Shown: piece by piece, positions 24,623 to 33,486 of the stretch
Layout of the letters: every line of letters starts with the position of its first letter
How positions within the stretch are numbered: position 1 is the first letter of the stretch
Source of the DNA: JAWWPY01 sp963822825
Lineage (GTDB): Bacteria; Actinomycetota; Actinomycetes; Streptosporangiales; Streptosporangiaceae
DNA length: 64,000 nucleotides
Assembly: GCA_963822825.1 (NCBI GenBank)
Contig: CAWGIW010000003.1
Location: 124,001 to 188,000 of the forward strand
Direction of reading: 5' to 3'
Notes under the pieces: model-generated
What the model was told of the DNA's origin: nothing
What the model saw: only the letters and a program-made list of their open reading frames with translations
The model's database searches: none
Program-made: the position numbers and the translations under genes

Positions 24623-25378
24623 TCAGCTCTCCTTACCCATCCGCTGCCCGCAGTCTGGGCAAAACAGCCGTGCCCCTTGGTGTTCGCAGCTAACACCGCG
24701 CAGGTGATCACGTATCGTCCGGACGACTAACGCGATATGGTCCACCGGCGCGGCACCGAGATCGGAATCGGTTCCTCGTGCGATGACCTCCCCTTCCATG
24801 ATCGGCACCGGCTCGGTGACGAACTTGCCGTCTTCGTCGGTGCGGAGCAGGCGCTGGGCATACCTGCCAGAGGGCACCATGTCGAGCTCGATCTTCCACG
24901 AGCCACCGCGTTCCCGGAAATAAAAGGTGCGGCCGTCAACCGTTCCTTCCCACTGCTCAGGCGCATGAGAGCTGGTCCGCCTGGCATCCACGCCCGGTTG
25001 GCTGGCCAGCCAACCGGCGATCGCATCCTCCTCGCGCTGGTGAGCCGCGCTCAGCTCTGCGGCCTGGGGGCTGTCCCACCATGCCTGCCGCTTAGCTGCC
25101 TCGGCAGCGCGGCGGTCCTCGTCCCAGGTGCACCGGCAGTCGAAGCCATCGCCGTGCTCCGCCGAAAGCCGTGGATGACAGGAGCACGGGCAGTCGTTAC
25201 CGTCGGCATCGCGGGGATCGAACAGTGCCGTGATGACCCTTCGCGCTGTGGCCTCGCCCACTTCGGCGCTGGCCACTAGGTACCGTGCGTAACGGTCGGC
25301 CAGTCGGCGCCGCTCAGCCTCGCGGCGGCCGCGGTCCTGCTCGCCACCACCGAGGCCGACAAAATAAAGGTCAGTCAT
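24623..25378 (-). CDS. Conserved hypothetical protein with Cys/His clusters
   Basis: 251 residues from the ATG at 25378. Two clusters could bind zinc: CPCSCHPRLS with FDCRC, and near the C-terminus CEHQG with FCPDCGQRM. Between them is a beta-rich region (WEGTVDGRTFYFRERGGSW). No catalytic motif was recognised. It is followed immediately by 23767-24621; the pair look co-transcribed. Similar two-gene sets are seen in streptomycete-type accessory regions, but I know no function. Confidence 0.6.
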   Translation of the reverse strand: MTDLYFVGLGGGEQDRGRREAERRRLADRYARYLVASAEVGEATARRVITALFDPRDADGNDCPCSCHPRLSAEHGDGFDCRCTWDEDRRAAEAAKRQAWWDSPQAAELSAAHQREEDAIAGWLASQPGVDARRTSSHAPEQWEGTVDGRTFYFRERGGSWKIELDMVPSGRYAQRLLRTDEDGKFVTEPVPIMEGEVIARGTDSDLGAAPVDHIALVVRTIRDHLRGVSCEHQGARLFCPDCGQRMGKES

Positions 25379-25514
25379 CCCGCACAAGGTACTCAGTGCG
25401 TGCTCATCAAGCATCCGGTATTTGGCCGCGCATCACGGCCTTCGCCACGGCCGCCAGCGGCCGGGATCAGAGCTCGACTTAGGGGTTCGGGTTCACGGGA
25501 ACAGGCAATGGGCG

Positions 25515-25839
25515 TCAGCGCAGAAGGCCGACGTAACGCGACAGGCCGTGCTCGACCTGCGCCATGTCATCCCGCGTGAGATAGTCAACGATTTCGCCGG
25601 TAACGTACGAAACGTCGATGGTGCGGATCTGATCGATCAAGACCTTGGTATCCCGCCCCGCGACGACAACCTCCGGCCTGTAAACCGACGGCCTGGGCGC
25701 TGGTCGAGGTCGGGATAATGGTCACCGTGGACCAGGCGTCCTGCTCGATGCTGATGACGAGCCCGAGGCGCCGGCCCCGTTGCTCGTGGCCACGTTTGGC
25801 ATCGCCAAGGTCTACCGGGTAGACCGCTCCCCGGATCAT
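25515..25839 (-). pseudogene. mazF: MazF/PemK-family toxin, frameshifted
   Basis: The N-terminal half reads MIRGAVYPVDLGDAKRGHEQ, RRLGLVISIEQDAW, TVTIIPTSTSAQ, the normal MazF beta-barrel start (an mRNA interferase that cleaves RNA at specific sites). Near 25695 the frame changes and continues in another frame as RPEVVVAGRDTKVLIDQIRT, IDVSYVTGEIVDYLTRDDMA, QVEHGLSRYVGLLR to a TGA at 25515. A single-base indel separates the halves. The ATG overlaps the antitoxin stop (ATGA). Whether toxin is made depends on whether the indel is real. Confidence 0.75.
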
Positions 25840-26105
25840 GCGCGATCCTGTGACCTCGCCGGAACGGTAAGGTCGGTGCCGGCGATGCGGATGTTGCCAT
25901 CGGCGCCGTACTCCCATGCATCCGCTTCAGCGGAGAGGTCCTCGGTCCTCAGCCGGTGCATGTCGGCCCGGGCACGCTCCTCCCACGCCTCGCGGTCCAG
26001 CAGCTGCAGCGCGCGGCGGATAACGTCGCTGGTCTTCTCATCCTTGCGGCGGTTGGCTTCGATGACACGGAGGTCTTCTTCGGTGGGACGGAATCCGACA
26101 CTCAT
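25836..26105 (-). CDS. Ribbon-helix-helix antitoxin
   Basis: 89 residues from MSVGFRPTEEDLRVIEANRR; a MetJ/Arc-type ribbon-helix-helix domain occupies the first 45 residues (VGFRPTEEDL then TSDVIRRALQLLDREAWEE), followed by an acidic toxin-binding tail. It precedes and overlaps the MazF-family toxin gene by 4 bases, the usual antitoxin-first order, and would autorepress the pair. It appears intact even though the toxin is broken. Confidence 0.8.
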   Translation of the reverse strand: MSVGFRPTEEDLRVIEANRRKDEKTSDVIRRALQLLDREAWEERARADMHRLRTEDLSAEADAWEYGADGNIRIAGTDLTVPARSQDRA

Positions 26106-26318
26106 GGACCTAGTGTACAACAATTGTTAGACTCCTGGCGGCTCGCTGGCGCGCCTACGCCGCCACCTGCGGACTCTCATCCCGCACGAATAAAACACGG
26201 GTGCCCACGACGGCGGACCCCTCCGCCCGCGATCCGCGAAGCGTGGCGCGCGGCCTACGGCGGTTCACTACAGTTTCGCCAAGGGAGGCGGATGCCGGGG
26301 ATACGGGAGGACCAGGTC

Positions 26319-28703
26319 ATGGCGACCGCGGCGCGTGACCGGCTGGCTAGGACGCTGCGCGGCGACGCGCAGACCGAGTTCAGCGTCGAGCTGGCGGCAA
26401 AGGTGGACGACCTGAACCTGGAGGTCGAGGGCTTCGGGCATGTCGGGCTCCCGGTGACGCCCGCGAAAGCCCGCAAGCTGCTCGGCCTCGGTCAGCCGGC
26501 CCGGTTCGGCCGTGGCGAACAGACGCTGACCGACCCCGATGTCCGCGACACGTGGGAGATCCCCAAGCACCTCGTCCGCGCCGAGTGGAACGACGCCACG
26601 CTGAAGGTCATCCTGGCGACGGTAAAAGAGGAGCTGGGATTACCGAACACCGCCGAACTCACCGCCGGTCTCCACTCCGTGCTGGTCTATGAGCAGAACC
26701 AGCACTTCCTCGCCCACCAGGACTCCGAGAAAGACGACTCGATGGTCGGGACCCTGGTGGTGACCCTGCCGTCCGGCTATACCGGCGGCGAGCTGATGGT
26801 GAGGCACAACGGGGCGTCGAAGACCTACCGGGGATCGAAGACAGCGCTGTCGTTCGTCGCCTTCTACGCCGACTGCCGGCACGAGGTTCTCAAGGTGAAG
26901 TCGGGCTACCGGATCACGCTCACGTACAACCTCCTCCTGAACGGTGACACCAGTCGTCCGGAGGGCGACGACGGAACTGTCGCTGAGCTGGCCGACCTCC
27001 TCCGCGAGCACTTCAGCACGCCGGTGCCTCGCTATTACGGCGGACCCGCGGCTGACCCGCCGAACCGCCTCGTCTACCTCCTCGACCACGAGTACACGCC
27101 CCGGGCGCTGAACTGGCAGCGGCTGAAAGGCGCGGACGCGAGCCGGGTGGCCCTGCTGCGCGTCGCCGCGGACAAAGCAGGCTGTGAGGCCGTGCTCGCG
27201 CTGGCCGACATCAAGACGACGCACAGCGCCTTCGCCGAGGACTACGACGACTACCCGTACGGGCGGCGCTGGGACGATGACTACGACGAAGACTCCTGCG
27301 ACGATGACGACGGCAGCGGCGACGACACCCAATATGAGATTCAGGAGCTTATCGACTCCGAGGTAGCCCTCACCCACTGGACCCGGCCGGACGGCACCCG
27401 GCTAGAAGTGGCCTCGCTGTCCGTCGACGGCACCGAGGTTTGCGCGTCCACCCCGACCGGCGACGTCGAGCCCTATTCCTCGGAGTACGAGGGCTACATG
27501 GGAAACTGGGGCAACACGCTGGACCGCTGGTACCAGCGGGCGGCGGTCGTCGTATGGCCCCATGGTCAGGGCTTCGCGAACCGCGCCGAAACATCGCCAG
27601 CCTGGGCTCTCGACGAGATCGTCGCGAAGGCGTCAGCAGGCGACGTGCCGAGCGCGCAGGCCGCCGCGGCGACGCTCGCGCCCTTCTGGGACGGGGCCGT
27701 GAGGGCGCGGAGCGCGGCTCGGACAGCAGAGGATGGGGGCACGGTCTCTGGGCTCTTCGGCCAGGCGCTGCGGGCGGCGGACGCCGTGACGGACGCGGGA
27801 ACCGCCGAGATGCTGTTGCGGCCGTTCCGTATTGAGAACCTGACTGACGCATACGTGAAATCGTTGGGAAAGATCGCCGACAAGTACGGTCAGCAGTGGA
27901 CGGCGGAACTGCTGCGGACGTGGTTCGGCGGGGATCAGCCGCCGTGGGCATACTTGGGCGGACAGGAACGGCCGCAGTGGGTGTCGGACTGGCTGCCCGG
28001 CCTGTGCCAGGGGCTACACGCCACGGGCAGTGTCGGCATGGTAGCCGCGCAGCGACTCCTTGACCTCGCGCAGGAGTGGATCGGCAAGGAGATCGACACA
28101 GGGCTCGCGTTGTCGCCGCCTAGCTACCGCGACAAGAAACTCAGCAGCCTGGGTCAACCGCTTGCCTCGGTGCTGGCCGCCGCCGCCGCGATCGGGGCAG
28201 CCGCCACACGGGCCACTGTTTCTGGATATATCCGCGAACAAGAGGACGCGGTGACCTCGCTGGAGATGTCCGCGCTGCGCGCCGCCTCTGAGTTGCTCCG
28301 GGACGGCGCACGCGGCGACGCTGGTTTCGGCGACCTGGCCGCCCACTGCGCGGCGCGGCTCCGCACCCGGCTCGCCCGCCCGCAGCGCGCGCCCGGCGAC
28401 TGGTCGATCGACCTGCACGCGGGCGGCTGCACATGCGACCTGTGTGACACCCTCCGCGTTTTCCTGAAAGGCAGGGGTCAGCGCACCTTCGAGTGGCCGC
28501 TCGCCAAGCAGGGCAGGCAGCACGTCCACTCCCGGATCGACGCCGCCGAACTGCCCGTCACCCACGTGACCAGGCGGCAAGGCAGGCCCTACACGCTCGT
28601 CCTGACGAAGGCCGAGACGCTCTTCGCCCGCGAGCGGGAGGCGCGGATCACGGACGAAACGGATCTGGAGTGGCTCGCGGCACATTGGAATCTCGACGCC
28701 TGA
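26319..28703 (+). CDS. Large 2OG-Fe(II) oxygenase-domain protein
   Basis: 794 residues. Residues about 90-205 form a prolyl-4-hydroxylase-like double-stranded beta-helix: iron ligands His133 and Asp135 (LAHQDSEKDD), SGYTGGELMVRHNG, distal His188 (CRHEVLKV) and the 2-oxoglutarate Arg in SGYRITLTYN. The remaining 590 residues are not assigned; they include an acidic run DDDYDEDSCDDDDGSGDD and a C-terminal Cys-containing segment GGCTCDLCDTL. The ATG at 26319 has GGGAGG 8 bases upstream; one at 26292 is possible. Cytoplasmic, single-gene unit. The substrate could be protein or nucleic acid; nothing in the context decides. Confidence 0.75.
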   Translation: MATAARDRLARTLRGDAQTEFSVELAAKVDDLNLEVEGFGHVGLPVTPAKARKLLGLGQPARFGRGEQTLTDPDVRDTWEIPKHLVRAEWNDATLKVILATVKEELGLPNTAELTAGLHSVLVYEQNQHFLAHQDSEKDDSMVGTLVVTLPSGYTGGELMVRHNGASKTYRGSKTALSFVAFYADCRHEVLKVKSGYRITLTYNLLLNGDTSRPEGDDGTVAELADLLREHFSTPVPRYYGGPAADPPNRLVYLLDHEYTPRALNWQRLKGADASRVALLRVAADKAGCEAVLALADIKTTHSAFAEDYDDYPYGRRWDDDYDEDSCDDDDGSGDDTQYEIQELIDSEVALTHWTRPDGTRLEVASLSVDGTEVCASTPTGDVEPYSSEYEGYMGNWGNTLDRWYQRAAVVVWPHGQGFANRAETSPAWALDEIVAKASAGDVPSAQAAAATLAPFWDGAVRARSAARTAEDGGTVSGLFGQALRAADAVTDAGTAEMLLRPFRIENLTDAYVKSLGKIADKYGQQWTAELLRTWFGGDQPPWAYLGGQERPQWVSDWLPGLCQGLHATGSVGMVAAQRLLDLAQEWIGKEIDTGLALSPPSYRDKKLSSLGQPLASVLAAAAAIGAAATRATVSGYIREQEDAVTSLEMSALRAASELLRDGARGDAGFGDLAAHCAARLRTRLARPQRAPGDWSIDLHAGGCTCDLCDTLRVFLKGRGQRTFEWPLAKQGRQHVHSRIDAAELPVTHVTRRQGRPYTLVLTKAETLFAREREARITDETDLEWLAAHWNLDA

Positions 28704-28751
28704 TCGGTGTAATCCCGAAACGGTGCACCTCGGCAGGACAATCGCCAGCGA

Positions 28752-28849
28752 GGAGTGCTTGGCTGTCCGGAGCACCTCGGGCGGGACCGCGTCCAGCGGC
28801 GTGCCGGAGACAAACTGACTGACTTCCGCGGTCAGGCCGTCACTCATCT
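28752..28849 (-). repeat. Duplicated 5' fragment of the prpD-type gene
   Basis: 98 bases aligned without gaps to 15779-15876, the first 32 codons of the MmgE/PrpD gene and its start context, with two clear mismatches. It encodes MSDGLTAEVSQFVSGTPLDA and a little more, then runs into unrelated sequence at AKHS. It has the same strand as the source gene. It is not a functional gene; it marks a duplication or recombination event about 13 kb away from its source. Confidence 0.85.
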
Positions 28850-28855
28850 ATAGCT

Positions 28856-29461
28856 TCACCAGGTCAGACGGCCGGCGCTCGAGCTAGGCAGGCCGTAGGT
28901 GACGGCCTCGCGCACCTCCCGGGGCAGAGACTGGGCGAGTTGCGCGTCGGGCTGAGCACCGAGCGAGTCGTTGATCGTAGAAAACGCCAGGCGAAGGGCC
29001 ACGAAGGCGGTGATGGCGAAGATCTGCCCGTCATCGAGCCCGGAATCGCGGAGCGCCTGGACGTCGGCCGGCGTCGTCGCGTTCGGGTCCCTGGCCACCT
29101 TCCGGGCCCACGCGGCCATGGCCATCTCCTGGTCCGTCAGCCCGGCGTCGCTGCCATTCAGAACCCCTGCCGCGACAGCGGCGTCCGACGCTTTGCCCAG
29201 CTTCCCGCCCCACGCCAGCGAGCAGTAAGAATCACCGAGGGCCGAGGCGGCGGCGGTCACCAGGATCCCGCGCTGGCGGAAGGTCAAACCGCTCGGCGTG
29301 AATGCCTCAGACATCAACCCGAACAGCTGCTTCAGGGTGTCTGGCTGGTGCGCCCACAGCCGGGTCACGTTCCACACGTAGCCGCCGTCTGCGAGGTCTT
29401 CGTCGTAGAGCGCCTGCACTGGGGCGGACACCGGGGGTTCTTCGAGAAAGCTTCCGGTCAT
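28856..29461 (-). CDS. Carboxymuconolactone decarboxylase/AhpD-like protein
   Basis: 201 residues. All-alpha AhpD-like fold, with the active-site region LTFRQRGILVTAAASALGDS YCSLAWG, in which one Cys is present and the usual downstream His is Trp; this variant is common in a peroxidase-related subgroup. The C-terminal half includes LTDQEMAMAAWARKVARDP and DGQIFAITAFVALRLAF. Likely a thiol-based reductase or a structural homologue. Its ATG overlaps the end of the methyltransferase gene (ATGA), making it the last gene of the metX-metY unit. Confidence 0.75.
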   Translation of the reverse strand: MTGSFLEEPPVSAPVQALYDEDLADGGYVWNVTRLWAHQPDTLKQLFGLMSEAFTPSGLTFRQRGILVTAAASALGDSYCSLAWGGKLGKASDAAVAAGVLNGSDAGLTDQEMAMAAWARKVARDPNATTPADVQALRDSGLDDGQIFAITAFVALRLAFSTINDSLGAQPDAQLAQSLPREVREAVTYGLPSSSAGRLTW

Positions 29462-30276
29462 GCGCCCTGCGCTCCTTCGGGTTTGCGGGCCAGGTAGCCC
29501 ACGACGTTGATGTCGGCCCGCAGAGGCAGGCCGTCCCGTAGCTGCCCCTGGGCCTGCTCGACGGCCATGCGATGGAACTCAGCCTCGCCGACGTTCTGAA
29601 TGGCCTCATAAGCTGGTCCGGTAGAGGCCAGCGCACGCGCGTACAGCTGCGGGTCCGCGAACTCCCAGGCGAACGGGACTTCCAGGCGCTCGACATCGAG
29701 GAATCCGTGCGACGCGAGGAGTTGCTCGCCCGCACCAGGCCGGCCGAGCGACACCATCACCGCCTGGTTGCCGACCTTCTCCGCCGCAGCCAGGCGGAAC
29801 GGCGCCAGCGCCCAGGCCCCAGGGGACACCTTCAGGTGACCCCACACCGTTATCCCGACGCGTCCGCCGGGGCGAAGGACTCGGTGTATCTCGGCAACCG
29901 CGTCGGGTGTGGTGCCCCAGATCCCCCGGAAGCTGGTGACAACGTCGAACGACGCCGGGTCCCACGGCAGGGCGTGCATATCGCCGACCCTGATGTCGCA
30001 GTCAGGGTTCCGGTCCCGGGCCACCGCCACCAGCCTGGCCGAGGCGTCGATACCGGAGCAGGCAGCGCCGCGCAGGCGAGCCAGCTCGACGGCGAGCCCG
30101 GACCCGCAAGCCACGTCGAGCAGCCGGTCCCCGGCATCGATGCCGAGCCGATGGTGCACAGCGACGTACTCCCGGCAGTTGCCCGGCTCGCTGAGGGTCG
30201 CGAAATCCACCGCCTTGCGGCCCCAGCCCTCGTCCACCAGCGCCCACGGGGGAGAGCCTGTGCCCGGCCTCGTCAT
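29458..30276 (-). CDS. Class I SAM-dependent methyltransferase
   Basis: 272 residues. SAM motif I DRLLDVACGSGLAVEL, motif II SGIDASARLVAVARD, then VGDMHALPWDPASFDVVTS and RVLRPGGRVGITVWG: Methyltransf_11 type. It begins 45 bases after the CoA-binding-protein gene with GGAG upstream of its ATG, and overlaps the AhpD-like gene. In a sulfur amino-acid operon it could use SAM for detoxification or a small-molecule step; the substrate is unknown. Confidence 0.8.
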   Translation of the reverse strand: MTRPGTGSPPWALVDEGWGRKAVDFATLSEPGNCREYVAVHHRLGIDAGDRLLDVACGSGLAVELARLRGAACSGIDASARLVAVARDRNPDCDIRVGDMHALPWDPASFDVVTSFRGIWGTTPDAVAEIHRVLRPGGRVGITVWGHLKVSPGAWALAPFRLAAAEKVGNQAVMVSLGRPGAGEQLLASHGFLDVERLEVPFAWEFADPQLYARALASTGPAYEAIQNVGEAEFHRMAVEQAQGQLRDGLPLRADINVVGYLARKPEGAQGA

Positions 30277-30321
30277 TGCCGCTCCTCTGCGTCGCCAGGT
30301 CTCCCGCTGCGCTGTCGTCAG

Positions 30322-30804
30322 CTACTGGAGTCCGGCGCGGACGGACGTGATGCGCTGCGTGTTGAAGCCGAGCCAGTGCATCCGGCCCACGTAGCGCGCG
30401 TGCTCGACCTTGAGACAGCGGTCCATGATCACCGTCACGCCGCCGTCCTCGGCGATCCGCGCGCCTTCCTCGTTGATCACGCCGAACTGGCACCAGAGGG
30501 CGCTGGCGTGGATCGCCACCGCCTCCCGCGCGATGCCGGGCAGTGCGTCCGGCGCGCGGAAGACGTTCACGATGTCCACCGGCACGGGCACGTCCAGCAG
30601 GCTCGGGTAGGACGTCTCGCCGAGGATCTCCGTCTCGCGGGGATTCACGGGGATCACGCGGTAGCCGTGCCGCTTGAGGTAGTAGCCAACGAAGTTGCTG
30701 GCCCGCAGCTCGTTGCCCGACAGGCCCACGATCGCGATCGTCTTGGCGGTGTGGAGCACGCGCTGGATCGTCAGTGAGTCCTGGTACCGCGCGAGATCGA
30801 TCAT
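30322..30804 (-). CDS. CoA-binding domain protein (YccU-like)
   Basis: 160 residues, a single CoA_binding_2 Rossmann domain: KTIAIVGLSGNELRASNFVG, YLKRHGYRVIPVNPRETEIL, VDIVNVFRAPDALPGIA, ALWCQFGVINEEGA, and VIMDRCLKVEHAR. The start ATG overlaps the metY-type stop (ATGA). CoA-binding proteins of this type are frequently encoded with O-acetylhomoserine sulfhydrylase; a role with acyl-CoA or persulfide chemistry has been suggested for such pairs but is not shown here. Confidence 0.85.
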   Translation of the reverse strand: MIDLARYQDSLTIQRVLHTAKTIAIVGLSGNELRASNFVGYYLKRHGYRVIPVNPRETEILGETSYPSLLDVPVPVDIVNVFRAPDALPGIAREAVAIHASALWCQFGVINEEGARIAEDGGVTVIMDRCLKVEHARYVGRMHWLGFNTQRITSVRAGLQ

Positions 30805-32153
30805 GCCGTCGCTACCTTCTCTCCCGCTGTTGCGGCCACGCGCGCAAAACCCTGCTCCAGATCCCAGATCAGATCCTCGACAGACTCGGTGCCGACCGAC
30901 AGCCGCACCGTCCCCGGCCCGACGCCGGCCGCCCGCAGTTCATCGTCGCTCAGCTGGCGATGCGTCGTGCTGGCCGGGTGGATGATCAGGCTTTTCGCGT
31001 CACCGACGTTGGCCAGGTGGGACCAGAGCGTCACGCCGCGGATGAGGTCCTGCCCGCCGGTCCGGCCACCGGCGCAGTCGAACGAGAACACCGCTCCGGC
31101 ACCGCGCGGCAGGTACTTCTCCACGAGCGGCCGGTACTTGCTCCCCGGCAGGCCGGGGTAGGTCACATTCGACGCCAGCTCGTGCGCCTCGAGGAACGCC
31201 GCTACTGCCCGCGCGTTCTCGACGTGGCGTTCCATCCGCAGCGACAGCGTCTCGAGCCCCTGCAGGAACAGAAAGGCGTTGAACGGAGCGAGTGCCCCGC
31301 CCAGATCGCGCAGGGTCTCGGCCCGGAGCTTCATGAGATAGCCGTACGTCCCGAACGTCTCGTGGAATTGCAGGCCGTGGTAGGCCGGCGACGGATCCGC
31401 GACCACGGGAAACCGCCCGTTGGACCAGTTGAACGTGCCCGCCTCGACGACGACGCCGCCGATGCTCGTGCCGTGGCCGCCGATGAACTTGGTCGCCGAG
31501 TGGATCACGATGTCGGCGCCCCACTCGATGGGGCGGCACAGGTACGGCGTCGCGAACGTGCTGTCCACGATCAGCGGCAGCTCGTGCTCGTGCGCGATGG
31601 ACGCCACCGTCTCGATGTCCAGCACGTTCCCGCCCGGGTTGCCGATGGTCTCGCCGAAGAACGCCTTGGTATTGGCGCGGACCGCCTGCCGCCACGCGTC
31701 CGGGTCGTCGGGATGGACCCACGTCAGCTCCACGTTCATCTTGCGCAGCATGTGCTTGAACTGGTTCACCGTCCCGCCGTAGAGCGCCGAGGACGAGACC
31801 ACGTGGTCGCCCGGCTCCAGCAACGTGAACAGCGCGGCGGCCTGCGCGGCGAGCCCGCTGGCGAACGCCACCGCGCCCGCGCCGCCCTCGAGGTTCGCCA
31901 CCCGCTCCTCGAACACCGCGACGGTCGGGTTCATGATGCGCGAGTAGGTGTTCCCGTACTCCTGCAGGTTGAAGTACGCCGCCGCTGACTCCGGGTCCTC
32001 GAACACGTAGCTGGTCGTCTGGAAGATCGGCACCGCACGTGCGCCCGTGTTCGGGTCGGGCCGCTGCCCGGCGTGCAGCTGCCGGGTCTCGAATCCAAAC
32101 GCGCGGCCCGCCTCAACAGGCACAGCCTCGAGACGGGAGAGCTTGTCGGTCAT
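30801..32153 (-). CDS. metY: O-acetylhomoserine sulfhydrylase (PLP-dependent)
   Basis: 450 residues. Cys/Met metabolism PLP enzyme: FETRQLHAGQRPDPNTGARA, IFQTTSYVFEDPESAA at the N-terminus, PLP Lys in IHSATKFIGGHGTSIGG, SRIMNPTVAVFEERVANLEG, and SVGTESVEDLIWDLEQGF at the end. It converts O-acetylhomoserine and sulfide to homocysteine in the cytoplasm. It lies 19 bases downstream of metX, which makes its substrate, and overlaps the CoA-binding gene. GAGGAAGAGG upstream supports the ATG at 32153. Confidence 0.92.
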   Translation of the reverse strand: MTDKLSRLEAVPVEAGRAFGFETRQLHAGQRPDPNTGARAVPIFQTTSYVFEDPESAAAYFNLQEYGNTYSRIMNPTVAVFEERVANLEGGAGAVAFASGLAAQAAALFTLLEPGDHVVSSSALYGGTVNQFKHMLRKMNVELTWVHPDDPDAWRQAVRANTKAFFGETIGNPGGNVLDIETVASIAHEHELPLIVDSTFATPYLCRPIEWGADIVIHSATKFIGGHGTSIGGVVVEAGTFNWSNGRFPVVADPSPAYHGLQFHETFGTYGYLMKLRAETLRDLGGALAPFNAFLFLQGLETLSLRMERHVENARAVAAFLEAHELASNVTYPGLPGSKYRPLVEKYLPRGAGAVFSFDCAGGRTGGQDLIRGVTLWSHLANVGDAKSLIIHPASTTHRQLSDDELRAAGVGPGTVRLSVGTESVEDLIWDLEQGFARVAATAGEKVATA

Positions 32154-32172
32154 GAAGGCCTCTTCCTCGACG

Positions 32173-33402
32173 TCACTCGCCAGCCCCGCCTTCGGCCAGG
32201 CTGTGCTTGCTCAAGAACTGGTGGATGATGGGCGTCTGCCGGGCTTCCTCGAGCAGGAAGCAGTCGTGGCCGTATGGCGCGTCGATGACATGGAAATCGA
32301 CCGCCTTGCCGAGACTGCGGAGCGCGTCGGCGACCTCCCCTGACCCCGAGGGCGGGTACAGCCAGTCGGAACTGAACGCGATCAGCAGTGTGCGCGCCGA
32401 AACGCCTTCGAGTGCCCGCGCGAGCGATCCGCCGCCGTGCTGGCGTGCGAGATCGAAATACGTGAGCGCGCGCGAGGTGTAGAGATAGGTGTTGGCGTCG
32501 AAGCGCTTGACGAACGAGTCGGCCTGGTGGCGCAAGTAGCTCTCGACTTCGAACTCCGGTTCGGTGATCGTGTAGCGGATGTCGTCGGCGAACTGCAGCC
32601 GCCGGCCGAACTTGTCGCCCAGCGCCAGCGCGGACAGGTACGTGACGTGGCCGACCATCCGCGCCACACCCATGCCGGCATCGGGCGCGGCGCCCGTGCC
32701 GTAGTAGTGGCCGCCCTGCCAGGCCGGGTCGCGCATGATCGCGTCGCGCGCGATCGAGTTCCAGGCCATGCCCTGCGGGTGGAGGGCGTGCGTGCTGGCG
32801 ATCGACACGACGGCATCGACCTGATCAGGAAACAGGATCGCCCACTCGAATGCCTGCATCCCGCCCAGTGAGCCACCGGCTACCGCCGCCAGCCGCCCGA
32901 TACCGAGCGCGTTCAGGAGCGCACGCTCGGTCCGCACCATGTCCGCGACAGTGATCACCGGGAAGTCCAGCCCGTACTGTTTGCCTGTGGCCGGGTCGAT
33001 CGACGACGGCCCCGTCGTCCCTCGGCAGCCGCCGAGGAGGTTCGTTGAGACGACGAAAAAGCGGTCGGTGTCGAACGCCTTGCCGGGGCCGATCATCCCG
33101 TCCCACCAGCCCAGGCCCCGGCGGGCTGCGCCGTCGCGATCCTCGGCCGCGAACCCGTCGCGCGTGCTCTCCTCGGGCGGCGTCTTCGCGAAGCCCGCCG
33201 CATGGGCGTCGCCGCTGAGCGCATGGCATACCAGGATGACGTTGTCGCGCCGGGGTGAGAGGGCACCATAGGTCTCGTACGCCACGCGAACCGGGTGCAG
33301 CTCCCGCCCGCAGTCGAGCCGCACCGGCTCCGGCAGGTCGAGGTAGTGCGTTTCGACCGTGCCGACCGTGCCGACCAGGGGCGTTGAGGCTGGCTGCGCC
33401 AT
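32173..33402 (-). CDS. metX: Homoserine O-acetyltransferase
   Basis: 409 residues, alpha/beta-hydrolase fold. YETYGALSPRRDNVILVCHA, GWWDGMIGPGKAFDT, FFVVSTNLLGGCRGTTGPSS, nucleophile Ser in AGGSLGGMQAFEWA, catalytic Asp in FSSDWLYPP, and His in YGHDCFLLEEA. It acetylates homoserine with acetyl-CoA for direct sulfhydrylation by MetY. The ATG at 33402 is chosen by homology; the frame extends far upstream antisense to osmC but that part is not real. It begins the metX-metY operon, divergent from osmC. Confidence 0.92.
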   Translation of the reverse strand: MAQPASTPLVGTVGTVETHYLDLPEPVRLDCGRELHPVRVAYETYGALSPRRDNVILVCHALSGDAHAAGFAKTPPEESTRDGFAAEDRDGAARRGLGWWDGMIGPGKAFDTDRFFVVSTNLLGGCRGTTGPSSIDPATGKQYGLDFPVITVADMVRTERALLNALGIGRLAAVAGGSLGGMQAFEWAILFPDQVDAVVSIASTHALHPQGMAWNSIARDAIMRDPAWQGGHYYGTGAAPDAGMGVARMVGHVTYLSALALGDKFGRRLQFADDIRYTITEPEFEVESYLRHQADSFVKRFDANTYLYTSRALTYFDLARQHGGGSLARALEGVSARTLLIAFSSDWLYPPSGSGEVADALRSLGKAVDFHVIDAPYGHDCFLLEEARQTPIIHQFLSKHSLAEGGAGE

Positions 33403-33486
33403 GGGGGCTATGGTAGCCCGGCCCATCCGGTGTATTGTCAACCATCTAGCTAGGGAATGCGGTAATGAACTAGGGGGTAGCACGAC
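33403..33486. promoter_or_regulatory. Divergent promoter region metX / osmC
   Basis: 84 bases. On the minus strand TTGACA (33436-33441) is followed 20 bases later by TACCAT (33410-33415), right before the metX ATG, which would give a leaderless or nearly leaderless mRNA; the spacing is long, so this is tentative. An 8-base palindrome CTAGCTAG lies in the middle (33446-33453 region). AGGGGG precedes the osmC ATG. Confidence 0.35.

Noticed and set aside
28014..28847. 277-codon minus-strand ORF beginning like the prpD gene
   Set aside because: Only the first 32 codons are real homology (the duplicated fragment); the remainder is antisense to the oxygenase gene.
28856..29461. Missing His in the AhpD-like active site
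   Set aside because: YCSLAWG in place of YCxxxH is, as far as I recall, normal for this subgroup, so it is not reported as an anomaly.
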